The notes below the pieces were generated by a model. The model searched no databases. It saw only the letters and a list, made by a program, of their open reading frames with translations, and was not told the DNA's origin. A stretch of 64,000 nt of DNA from Morchella semilibera (lineage: Eukaryota; Ascomycota; Pezizomycetes; Pezizales; Morchellaceae): assembly GCA_009192285.1 (NCBI GenBank), contig WBVU01000017.1, positions 248,001 through 312,000 of the forward strand. The letters run 5' to 3'. The position numbers and the translations under genes were made by a program. Below are positions 1 to 11,345 of the stretch, in pieces. Position 1 is the stretch's first letter. Each line of letters opens with the position of its first letter.

Positions 1-2533
1 TGCTTCCAACGAAAGTCTGATTGCTAATACAAGCCCCTCTTCAAACATTCCATACACTAGTAGGACTCCTGTATCCCATTATTATCTAAAGGCTGGGAGA
101 CCTTTGGGCGACAGGCTTTGGCACCTATATCCGAAATACCCGCTACTACTATCAGCCAGATAAGCAGAGATAAACAGATCGAGACTTGGACACGGTGACA
201 ATCTCATCCACTAAACCTCCAAGGATGCCTGGAATAACGCTTAAATCTTTGATGCAACCGGATAAATGGAAATAATCGCATACCCGGGATTCGGAGCCTT
301 TCTGTTGGCTACCTGAAGGAAACGATGATGGAGTGGCTATGGCAGTACTACAGAGAGGATACAGTGGGGGCCTCGGCATGTTCCCCGAAGGATGAGATTA
401 CCAGAAAAGGTGTCTCTTCACTCTCAATGTTGATCCTGAAGTCCGCCCTGAAAACCCAACTGCCCAGAGCACTCTCGGGTCTCAAAGTTGCTCGAGCAGG
501 CCCTTTCGAGTGATACTCTGTGATCTAATCTTCTCTAGAACACACGAGATATGAAATTCTTTCCGGTTACACGTATTATCAAAAACAATTCATGCCATTT
601 ACGTGGCTAAGATTACTATACAACCAACCCGCCAGGTATGCAGACTTCCGACCATTCTCCCTCCCGACACCATGCGGTGCGTATTCGTATACTAACAAAG
701 GATCAACTCAGCTAGTCTATATATGATAGACCGCCGAAGTGTCCGATCCCAAGGCCAAGCAAATACACAAACATGGCCGGTCCCGCCGAAATTTATTCCA
801 ACTACGATCCCAGTAGGGGTCATAAGTGATCACTCGATTCCCCCGCGTAGGTCAAATATTCAGACCCCACAATCTGGTGGGACACCGCACATGAAGGTTT
901 GGCCAGTCAGAACCCAACTACCGGTTCTGCTGTGTTTAAAGTCAGCGGGGATCATCATGCGAGGGGTATATGGTGCTACCTTGATAAACCGGCGTTTTAA
1001 TCAGTAAGGGGGGATCTGGTCAACGAATCGCAGATCATAATTACAGTAACCCCAGATTTATATCACATCAGCTCACACAAGAGATGAAGCCTTGCTGATG
1101 TGGTCCTTTGGTCATTGATTACAACGTTCTCCAATTTCCTTTTCATGGCGCAAACGGCCCTCGATAAAGGGTGACCAGCGGATTGCAGTAGTTTCAGGTC
1201 AATACCACGCAAACGAGGCAGATCTACATGCGCACGTTGGGGCTAGTGGCCTTAAGAAGCTCCGTGCATTTCCTGCGGTGACGTTGAGAGCGACATAAAT
1301 AAGATCCTGCAATTTGTAGGAGCAACAATGTCCGTCTTGTTAACTGGGTAGGCACATTCACAGCAGTTGAGGTTACCTACCTGATGCTGTGTGGATGAGA
1401 AGCCTGGTTGGCGGTACCTGACAAATAACAACCAGTCAACTATTGCTTGTCGGGTCGGTCGTAATAATTCGACCTTGATCCTAACCTTGAGCGGCTAAAG
1501 ACCGTTTTTTACTATTAGCGCCTCCCGCGAGCTGCTCGAGAAGAGAAGAGCATCGCTACCTTTTTCTTTCCCCAGTTAGAGTTCACTCTGTTGCACGCCA
1601 CCATACACCCCTGTAACCCGCTAGTGCAGTTAACCTGGTTCTGGGCAGGCTGTAGCTCCCCGCCGTCATTGGTTCTCGAGGCAGATTTCCAGTGCCGGTG
1701 GAACCGAACCCGACACACGAAACAATTGGCATTTCCCTGCAGTAGTGCGCGGGATAGGTTATTTTGTTTTGGCTATTGTCTACCTTAACCTTAAGGGAAC
1801 AGCTGAGAGGTGCATTCGTCTGAGTGGGAGCGAGATCTTCAGGAACGATTAACTTTAACACTTAGAATAGCTATCCAGATGCAAGCAAGATCTTGAATCA
1901 ACCGGGCAGAAAGAGGTTACCACCTACCTCTGGGGGGTTTAAGTTGCCACAAAAGAACGAAAGGGGTACTAGAGTATGTAGGTACATACGGTAGAATAAA
2001 CAGCGATCCCCAAGCAAAGGAGAATTTTCGAAACGTTTCAACGTCATTACTCGCTTGGCATCCTGAGCCTAAGCCCCCTGACCCGGAAAGGGTGTAGTTG
2101 CGTCTTTCTAGATCTGCAGGGCCCGGGGGGGTGGAGTATGTTTGTTAGTTAGTACATGTAGCTACTAGTAATACTATCCCCTCCCCATCCCTTCCTTTCT
2201 TTTCCCTCACCTACTACATATTCTCGAGTCTCGACGACCGAAAAATAGTCTTTGATAGATTTTTCTCTCCTTCAGGATTCTTCTACATACACTTAGGCTG
2301 TCGCCTTTTTCCAACCTCTACTTCTCTTTTTTTTTCTGTCCTTTCGATTGAATTCCCTGGGGAATCTATCACGGTCATTTTCATATCAAACAAACCGAAT
2401 TTTTGAGAATCTTCCAAAAAAAAAAAAATCAAGTCTCTCTTTTACCCAGGTGGTATCGAATTCACACAACCCAAAAAAATTCAAACAATTTCAAGCAAAC
2501 AATTTTAAATAAATAAAAAAAAAATCCGCAAAA
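1..2533. other. Gene-free spacer at left edge
   Basis: No reading frame here has coding character or a recognisable family; the open stretches are short and compositionally random. It holds one copy of the dispersed 17-bp motif (820-836) and one TACATGTA palindrome (2153-2160). The last 370 bases before the first gene are rich in pyrimidine tracts and A runs, as expected for a fungal promoter and 5' UTR. It may contain decayed transposon sequence, but nothing I can name. Confidence 0.6.
820..836 (+). promoter_or_regulatory. Dispersed 17-bp motif, site 1
   Basis: Reads TCATA, 3-nt spacer, GATCACTCG. One mismatch (first base of the right block) to TCAYRNNNTATCACTCG. Function unknown; see findings. 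Confidence 0.4.
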
Positions 2534-3331
2534 ATGCACGCCTCCTTCCTCAGCACCCTCCTTCTCGCCCTCGCCTCCACCGTAACATCCCTCTCTCTCG
2601 GCGACCTCGAATCAATCCCCTCCGACACCGTGACCCCGGGATGCTACGCCGCCTACAACAAGGAAATCACCGCCTGCCCCGATGCCGCCTCCTTCAAGGC
2701 CAAAACGCCCTGCAGCACCGAGTGCCAGGATGCACTGACCTCATTCTCGCAGGATACAATCCTCTCGTGCAGACAGGCTTTCGTCTCGCCTGACAGTCTC
2801 CTCCGGAAACTTCTTGATAATGGCCTCGTAACTACCCTCTGCCCGGCCTCCTCGTCTTCTTCAGCACCCGCGACTACGCCCACCTCAAGTGCGGCGCCTT
2901 CAAAGTCTTCTCCAGCGGCGGCTTCATCCGCCAAGATAGTGGCCTCCTCAAGCAGTACACAGGCTGCCATCAAGACCAAGACTGAAAGCTCAACATCAAC
3001 CATCACTCCCGAAAGCGTCACATTCTCCGGCTTTATGACCATCACGGCCTCCTCCGCCGCTTCGACCGCCAGCATCCCGACCCAGCTTACCCTCGACGAG
3101 AGCGCCGAGCCTACCGGATACGACGGATATGCCGCCTATGCCGTTGAATCAGCCAGCGGTACTGTCTCTGCTGCGCAGGCGTCGGCGACTGCCTTGAACG
3201 GATCGCCGTTTGAGTCGACTTCGTCCTCCAGTAACTCGACCTTGGATGCAAGTGCCGCCAGCAGTGTCAAGTCTGTTTGGGGAACCGTCGTCGTTGGTGT
3301 TGCCTTTACGGTTGGTGCGATCTTGGCTTAG
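2534..3331 (+). CDS. Secreted Ser/Thr-rich GPI-anchored protein
   Basis: Single-exon gene encoding 265 residues. The first 20 or so form a clear signal peptide (MHASFLSTLLLALASTVTS). Residues about 25-105 form a small domain with about six cysteines in pairs, ending LVTTLCP. A Ser/Thr/Ala-rich stalk follows to about residue 240; it is typical of O-mannosylated fungal wall proteins. The C-terminus is hydrophobic (WGTVVVGVAFTVGAILA) after a small-residue region, as for a GPI anchor signal. Inferred location is plasma membrane or cell wall. The cysteine domain is not one I can name. The start is the first ATG after an A-rich leader. No introns are seen. Confidence 0.8.
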   Translation: MHASFLSTLLLALASTVTSLSLGDLESIPSDTVTPGCYAAYNKEITACPDAASFKAKTPCSTECQDALTSFSQDTILSCRQAFVSPDSLLRKLLDNGLVTTLCPASSSSSAPATTPTSSAAPSKSSPAAASSAKIVASSSSTQAAIKTKTESSTSTITPESVTFSGFMTITASSAASTASIPTQLTLDESAEPTGYDGYAAYAVESASGTVSAAQASATALNGSPFESTSSSSNSTLDASAASSVKSVWGTVVVGVAFTVGAILA

Positions 3332-4269
3332 GGTGGGAATAAATTTGTCAATGTTGTATATTTCTGCCGTGATGCCCTTTACTGTTTTTTTACTATTATT
3401 TTACTACGTATTACTTCTTGTTCTTCTTGTTTCTGCATCTTTATTCATTAATCTTTTCTTCTTTTTTTCCTTACCGGCTTGGTCATGTCTTGCCAGCGGG
3501 CGGGAGTGTAAAATTCCCTGGCGTGTTGAGGACGAGTTAATGGTCCACCATCCACTATCCCACCATCAATCCATCTATCCAAAACCCCCTTCACCCTCTC
3601 TCACACACCACCGTACCGTACCAAAGCACTCCCCACCCGCCCATGCCCAGGTACGTTTACTGTATATAACCCATTCAAACCACAACAAACCAAAGCAAAC
3701 AACCGGAACTTATTCCCCCGCGTGATCGGACATCGCCTAGAAGTGCTGCCTGAAACCCTTTCTCTGGTTTAATAAACATCACACCCATGTAGATTAACAA
3801 AGGGCCAAAGACCCCCCCCAATCTATCCGATACTAGTGCCAAGACAACCCACCAGACAAGCTCTATCGAGTTATCTAATTGGCTTTTGACCCGGTTAAAC
3901 TTTAATGTACTTGTCCGTAGTTTCATGTTGAGCGACAAGCGCGGTGTTTGCAGTTAGTACTCTAGGAGCGTAGAGTAGGTACATGTAGTGTGCCAATGCC
4001 GAGGTACTTTATCAGTAGTGCGAGTTAACGTTAGTAGTAAATGCATGTATGTAGCAAATAGCGCCAATATGTGCCGTATAGTAGTGCAGATGGCGCTTAG
4101 ACCATCACAGCCGGGGCTCTTCGGCCGGAGAAATTAGTATGATGCGGGAATATAACGTGAGTTAGTTAGTGCACCTCGGACGGTCAATTAAGCTTACACT
4201 TTGACCCTTTAGTAAAGCAGATTAAACGGCCGTCAGCTCTGCCGCTGTTGGTGAGCCGAGATTTTTAGT

Positions 4270-4289
4270 GGGGCGGGCGGGTGGGTGGG
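4270..4289 (+). other. Potential G-quadruplex tract
   Basis: Five runs of three or four G separated by single C or T bases, a dense G4-type sequence. It abuts the 17-bp motif copy starting at 4290. Confidence 0.6.
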
Positions 4290-4306
4290 TCATAGGGTGT
4301 CACTCG
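4290..4306 (+). promoter_or_regulatory. Dispersed 17-bp motif, site 2
   Basis: Reads TCATA, GGG spacer, TGTCACTCG. One mismatch in the right block. It lies directly after the G-rich tract. Confidence 0.4.
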
Positions 4307-6785
4307 GTTTGTTTGTGTGGCTGGGGTGGAGGTTGGGGGTATGCAGGGAGGAGAGGTGAGGGAGGGGAAAGTGGAAGATTGCTGATTTGCGAAGGGGTGA
4401 TGAGGGATGGTTGGTGGGTGGTTGGTGGGTGGTTGGATTTAAGTTGAAACGACAGGAGGTTATGTGGCGGCGTAGCATAGTGTGAAGTGCATAATTATGG
4501 CGTTCAAGAAACGTACTTGATGTATTGATGTGTATTGAATCCGGAACCTCAACATTTTCAGTCAGAAAATTTGCGCTCCCGATCTATACAAAAGCCCTCC
4601 AAAACCTAATGGTATTTCGTTGGGAAACGTAAGTTGTCAGTTTGTACTGTATCCCTGAAGAATCAAGCATATGAGTGTCAGATAGTTCAACTTTGCGATC
4701 GGATCCAGCCCGCCCCAAACGCCCCGAGAGGATTTTGTGCCGCGGCGGAGCTTTCTATGGCCTCGGCTCTGGGATCGTGCGAAGCAGTTGGAGTTCGATG
4801 TCTTTAAAACGATCCGACCGTCCTGTTTTGTGAACAGTGGGGAAGTCTCCGACCCTGAGACATTCCCGACCAGCTTGACGGCCTGCTAGCTTTTTCTTTT
4901 TCTCCCCCCCCCCCGGGTTCTCCGGGAATGAAAGGCTTCCCTGAGTCATTTCCGTAAATCATGAAATTGACAGTGATTATTTCCTCTCTGGATCATGGAG
5001 CCATATACTCCAAAGTAAGTTTTCTGCCGAAATGTTTAAATTTGCAATACCTCGACCTTTTGAATCGTCATTTTATTTTCTTCCTAGATCCTGGGTGAAG
5101 CAAGTACATGTATATATAGTCTTGCTGACGTGCTTGATGAATAGATTCCTGTTTTATTAGGTTAGAGTCACCTTAGTCTTTTAAGTTCAAGGCCGACAGT
5201 GTCTCATTGATTGATATCAAGCTGCTTGGGAATGTTTCTCAGCATAGCCCTTGAGTTCAAATTATTTAGCAGTTGAGGGTGGATCATGGGGCATATTTTC
5301 TACCTTTACTGACTCCTTGAAATGAGAATTGAGAACAGATAAAGAATCTGTGTTTCAAGGTTGATGACCGGCCAATACCTAATCTCAAGCTCTTTCTCAC
5401 CACTCTCATCAACCTTTGAAAGCCGCGTAGTCCTATAAAGCAGCCACCCATGTCCTTATTGCATGAACGCGCTGGGCCGCCATTTTCCCAGTCACAGCTG
5501 CAGTAGCCTCTACCTCATCCGCTCCTCATTCTCGCCCAATATGCATTGAAAGTGATATAACTCGGGCATAGAAACAGACCACGCCGAGGGACCATGGCGC
5601 TCTGGAATTCGAGAATTTCCCTCCCGGCGGGAGCTTCTGTCGTCGACCATGATTAATCACTGGCACCTGCATAGGTCAAAAAACCATTCAGCAGTCGACT
5701 TATACTGTAAGGCATGTAGAAACGAGGACTGGTGGGGTTCGTTTGCTTATCATGTAGCCAGTACACCACTACCCCCGCTACTCCAGATCCGTGTCGATTT
5801 CTTAACCCAACCGCCGACGTCCAGCGGTGTGGCATAGCCCGCTAGTGGACCGGCTGAAGAATACGACCCCGGCGTGACATGACAAACTGGGTCATACTTA
5901 AGCCATTGCCTCCCGCACATGCCAGTACCTATAGCAATTAATCTATCTACAGCCTTGCAACGGTAGACATCTGCACATTCCTGATGTGCTACTATTAGTA
6001 CCACTGTCCATATATGGAGGTCGCACATAGAGCAAACATGAGCCATTTTGCTGCCTCCGTCTCCTTCCTTTTCGGGCGCCGCTTTGCGTCGGTTGTTGTA
6101 GCGTGGGAGGACTTACGTATTTATTTATTTACAGAGATCTATCTGTGTGCCGAGGGTCGATCAGGGGCCAGGAACGAAAGGCTTTGGGAAGATGCGGGGG
6201 AGGTGGGGGGGGATTTTTGTGGGGGAGGGGAAAACCAGGTGTGTGTGGGTGTGCAGCCAGCTCGCTCCGCGGCTACAAAAAAGGAAAGTGAGTTGGTGAG
6301 TGACCTCCCATGACTTGATCGCATCCGTATATTACTGATATGGAGGGTGAATTACATCTTGATTGTATATGAATCTCCTTTATTCCTATCAGCTGTGTTT
6401 GCGCGGTTCAGGATGGAATATATCCGAGTGAGAGGTTGTGATTAGCACACACATTTGTCCACTTGGCCGCTTGATGAGGGGTTAATGTGTTAGTAGTTGA
6501 AGGTTCATGTTCGAGATGAGATGTGTGTGGGCTAGGGTAACAAGGCTAAGTGATGGTTCACTGGGTGACGCCGTTAAGCCGTTAACAAACACGCCCTCAA
6601 CACGCCCTCATGTGACCAGAAGCTTCTATCAGAACACTTCATCATCAATACCACGTATGAGAATAAAAGTTGATTTCTTCTGGTACAAAAAAGCTAACTA
6701 CGTGAACAACAACAAAAAAAAAAACCTCCCAATGGCCTACTCCACAAAAGAAAAACCCGACCCAAAGTTAAAACTAATGAAACTA

Positions 6786-9627
6786 CTAAGACAAGAGAAC
6801 CTTGAGCCCTGCAATCCTCGACTCTCTCGTATCCTGCTTTTTGTCAGCGAAAGCCGTCTTCACCAAGCTCCTCTTCCTTTCCTGAATCTCCAGCACTCTC
6901 TGCTCGATAGTCCCCTCGACCACCAAACGCCATACCGTGCATTCTCTCTTCTGTCCAAGCCTGTAAACTCTATCGATAGCCTGGTCCTCGATAGCAGGAG
7001 CCCACCAGCTGTCGCAGAGCACGACTTGGCTTGCGGCGGTAAGGTTGAGACCGACGGATGCGACTGCGAGAGACGCCAGAAGGATTGTGCAGGCGGGGTC
7101 GTTGTTGAGAGCCTCGACGGCGTCGTCACGGGCACGAGGCCTCATAGTTCCGTCGATACGGGAGAACTTGAAGTTGTGGGCACGTAGCTGGGGCTCGATG
7201 AGGTCAAGGTAGCTGGTCCACTGAGAAAAAATAACAGTTTTAACAGTGGGGTCGGTATTCCTATTATCTGTTGAAGTCAGTTTTCTGGATGAACTATAAT
7301 GAGTGATAGAGGGGCATACTGTTGAGGATCTTCAGCAGAGCCTCAAGCTTGGAGCCAATGTGGTTTTTCTCTTCATCTTCGTCGAAGGCCTCTACATTTT
7401 CTTTTTCGGCAGCGGGCTCGATGAGAGTGGACTCGAGATTTGGAAGGACGGCCCTGCATAATGGGCATTTTTGTTGGACTTCGATGACCTTGGCAATACA
7501 CTCCAAGTCGAAAACATGTTTGCACAGGGTGATTCTAGGATCATGGAGCGTATCCAAGCAAATAGAGCATTCCTCCTGGGAGTCAATTGCGATCTGCAAC
7601 AGGTCTTGCAATGCCGCTTTATTTTCCGGTGTCAAATCTACCACGTCCTTACCCGCCAATCTTTGCAGCCCCTCGATTCTTGACCTGCACAGCTTCCAGT
7701 GATTGCACACCTGCCGCATGCGCAAAAGCAGTTCAAGGATGAACCTATAGACTTCCTTACCGGATTCATCGATGACATACTTACGGAGGAGGCCTGATGC
7801 TTCCTTCGCGAGAAGGTCGTACACCTTCTTCTCTTCCTTTGTGAACGAAATTGCACAAATTGTCTTGGATATCCTAGGGAGGCGCAGGTCAACGAAGCTC
7901 ATGGCCTTAGTACGGCGGAGACATAGCGCGGTTATGAGTGCCTGGAGACGTTCTTTATCGCCAGGGAGGTCGCGCCTCATAGCTCTCGTGATAACGCTGT
8001 TATAAATATTGAGATCCGAAAGGCCGCCGGAGTAGCGCAGGAAGCGAACCAAGGAATACAGATCTTTCAAGTTATTTATAATCGGGGTTCCAGTGAGGCA
8101 CCAACGACTCTTAGCCTCGAGCGCCGAGACTGCCAGACCAGACTTTGATTTTGGGTTGCGGATGTGATGGGCTTCGTCCAAAATAATACGTCTCCAAAGG
8201 AACGACCTAAGGTGGCCGTTTTTGGTGTTAAATTCGGATGTGAGCGTACCTGAGGGGTAATGATCGTTAGAACATGAAAACGCAACAGCTAGAGGGTGAA
8301 ACTCACCGTAACTAGTAATAACAACGTCATAGTCACCCAAATTAATCCTTGTTCTTCCCGGGCCATGGTAAACGTAGACCTTTAGCGGCGAGTTCTTTGA
8401 AACATGTTGAGCAATCTGCGTTACCCAATTGCTCATAACACTGAGCGGAGCGACAATAAGTGTTCCCGCAGTGGAACCCTCCATATTCAGCGGCCTTGGC
8501 AGAAGCTTCTTCTCGCTGGCTGGATCCGTAACCATCAGCGCGATCATCTGCAGGGTCTTTCCGAGTCCCATATCATCGGCCAGAGCCCCGCCGCTCGCCA
8601 GTGGCGGCTCCGCATTTGTCGTATATTTGGTCGCAATGTTCTGGTAGAACTTCTTTCTCCCCCCGGCCACCGTCCACATCTGGACAATCTCCTTTGACGA
8701 CGTCGGCAGCCTGGGGTGTTCCTTCTGCAGTAGCCACGCCAGACCCTGCAGCTGATATGCCAACAGCCCTGTCTTCAGTCTCTCTGGTTGTGCCGCCATC
8801 GGCAGTTTCTCCAGTGTCTCCTCACTCATCGCCTGCGTTTCCGCCGTCTGGAAGACATCTCCAACCCCCACAATCAGCGGCAGATGACTACCGGGCAGCC
8901 CCAGCAGCGGTGGCGCACGACCAGCCGCAACAATGCCCGTGGTAGACGTGGAGGGTCCCGGAAGACTGGCGGGAGACTCAACCATCCCCATTGCGTAGCG
9001 AGTGACACGGAGGTTTGGGATGGCCTTCATTTCAATCTTGCGGATGATAGCGTTCTTTCGAGCCGGGGAGGCGGGGGTGAATATTGCTACAAGAAGGGGC
9101 ATCTCGTAAGCTCCTTTCTTGCCGTTGATAACCCCTTCCAGCTTGACACTGCCGTCGTCTATGAGCGGGGCGAAGCAGGTGGCCAGCCAACGCGGGAAGT
9201 GCCCAATCTGCGCACCGGAGACATTTTCGACGCGGATGGCATTATGGTCATACTAACAAACAATCAATTAACATCTAATTCTCGTAGATATTTGGTGGAC
9301 AATGGGGATACATACCTGATTAGTCGGTTCCCGCTTGATAAGCACTTGCTCGCCGACGGTTGCAATACCGTTGTAGTATCGGCAGCCTACGACCTTCATC
9401 TCGAGGAGCCCGTACTGTTCTAGCTCCTCGTCTTGGTCTATGTTATTCTCATCGTGGGCAAGTACTTCGTCCTCATAGGCGGCTTGGGTATTGGGAACGG
9501 CGGCTGCGGCAGCTGCGGTAGCACGGACTCGGGCTTGGGCTCGAAATGGGCTTGGGTTATAGGCATCGTCGTCCGCGTCTGTGATATCGACGACTTCGAT
9601 TTTACGCTTGTTGAGGTTGGTGTCCAT
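6786..9627 (-). CDS. Rad5/HLTF-like SNF2 helicase with HIRAN and RING
   Basis: Predicted 889 residues from four exons: 9627-9316, 9252-8307, 8249-7320 and 7267-6786; every junction keeps frame. Domain order: acidic disordered head; HIRAN domain at about 77-165 (DNA 3'-end binding in HLTF); SNF2 ATPase with Walker A DDMGLGKT near residue 336 and a DEAH box (ILDEAHHIRN); C3HC4 RING (CSICLDTL...CPLCRAVL); helicase C domain ending with the VYRLGQKR motif. Members of this family couple DNA translocation to E3 ubiquitin ligase activity on PCNA in replication-damage tolerance. The HIRAN domain so close to the N-terminus makes it look more like HLTF/SMARCA3 than the longer Rad5. The gene stands alone. 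The 57-bp second intron is open in frame. Confidence 0.9.
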
Positions 9628-11345
9628 TGTGTGCGGATACACCTGTACGTAATGGCTTCGAGATGGGAATGTATTTGGTAGCGCGAACAAAGTTAGAGAT
9701 GGGGATGGGGGATGGAGATGGAGTTGTGGATTGAGGTGGAGATGATGTGGTTGGATATGTAGAGGGAGATGGAGATGACAGTTAAGTGGGGGGTGCGATG
9801 TTTGTTGCAAACATTGGTCTACCTAGAAGAAAAAGTTTTTACTGGTTTGCCTATCTAGCAGTCCCTGCCTAGCTAGCAAACTCTAACAAACTAACTACCT
9901 AATGCGCATGAGTTGTGTGGTTGTGAAGTTCGCGATGTCTCGACACACCAAAACCGGCGCTGACATCATTAACGTTTGGTAGCTAGCTACGAGCTCCCAC
10001 AGATTGGGGAAAGGCTGGCTTGGCCTTTATACCATTGGATCGTTTCCTGCTCTCCTTGACCTGGTTTCGCATATGTGTTTGAGGATCTGAGGATTTGCAC
10101 TGCAGTACAGAGCAGGACAGTAAAATACATGTACTCACAACAGAATACTAGTTCACCTGCCCCGTCCCCCTCCTTAGCCAGTAGCCGCAATTCGGAAATC
10201 CTACTAAACTAAAATGAATAAAACGCAGCTCAAGGGCTGCGAGCTAACTACTCTTGCTATTGCTACTAACTCAATTGTTACCAAATTAACTAATTGCTCC
10301 TCATCCTACTAATTGCTCCTACCAATTCCTCCTTCTTCTTCTTCTTCTCCTGCTACTATTCCTCATCCAGGCCATACTCACCAAAGACCTAAGACCCCCT
10401 CTCGCACCGTGCATGGCCAACGTCCCCAAACCCCCACCCCACCCACCCCACCCACAAAAAGCCCAAACACCTCCCACCTCCACGCCGTGTCACTCGCCCT
10501 CGGATAAACCCCGGCCCAAAGCAGCTAGCGCGGCTTCCAGAACCCAGGGCAGCGGTACCGCGAGACGTCCAGCTAGGAAGGTGGAAGCCGCACAACTCGA
10601 GGTCACGCTGGTGTGTGTCGGAGCTTTTTAGCGCACGTGAGGTGCGAAGTAGAGTAAATGTAGGGTAATGATGAATGCAGGAGGAGAGGAGAGGAGAGGA
10701 AGGAACGTAACGGTGAGGTTTTTTTTCTTTTTTTTGTTGTTGCGTTGGGTGGGTTGGGTTGCAGATTGCTGGAAAGAACTTCAAGGGAGGGATGGATGGA
10801 TGGCACGCGGTACGGGGGTGGGTGGCAGTAATTAGGGATTTTTTTTTATGTATGTATTTTATTTATTTACACTGCACTGGGGGAGAGAGGGGGAGGCCAT
10901 GATGGGGGGGGGGGTGCCCGCCCTAAATAATACCTAATCTTTGATAACTCTCGCTCATCCTCTTCTCACAACATCTGTTCTGGCCCGGTTTAAACCGTCT
11001 TCTCCCGCCCCCGCCCGCCCGCTCGCCGCGTTTCCCTCACAGAGAGTTACTCCCCATTGATACTATTATATTATACATTTATAGCGATTGAGTCACGTAC
11101 TAAGAGCAGAGTTGAGAAGCAGACTAGAGTGGAGTCTAGGATATAACCCAAAGGAGGAGAGAGGGAGAGAAAGAAGAGGCTTTGCTAAGCCTCGTACATA
11201 CATCACTTTTTTATTTTTCCCCACACTCACTCACTCACACTCACTCACTCAGAATCTTGCTTGCCCCCCCCTCCTTCCCCCCCCCCCCCCCTTCTTTCCC
11301 CTCCGAGTTGCGAATTATTCTTTTTCAAGTTCCTTGCCTCGATCG
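9628..11345. other. Divergent intergenic region
   Basis: Region between the divergent helicase and Zn2Cys6 regulator genes, so it should hold both promoters. It contains TACATGTA at 10126-10133, long C and G homopolymer runs near 10906 and 11280, and a CACTCACT-rich pyrimidine tract just before the regulator start. A proline-rich open frame near 10413-10631 has no coding support. Confidence 0.6.

Larger units (their letters stand above)
3332..6785. other. Gene-free spacer with G-rich block
   Basis: About 3.4 kb without a supportable gene, between the 3' ends of the secreted protein and the helicase. It contains TACATGTA at 3980-3987 and 5105-5112, a G-quadruplex-type tract at 4270-4289 directly followed by a 17-bp motif copy, and a GGTTGGTGGGTGG-type block near 4400-4440. 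Nothing else recognised. Confidence 0.6.

Noticed and set aside
6507-7187. 226-residue plus-strand frame
   Set aside because: It overlaps the last exon of the helicase on the other strand, whose helicase C motifs are unmistakable.
10413-10631. Proline-rich open frame of 72 residues in the helicase/regulator spacer
   Set aside because: Low-complexity composition from C-rich promoter DNA; no splice context, family features or supporting downstream exon.
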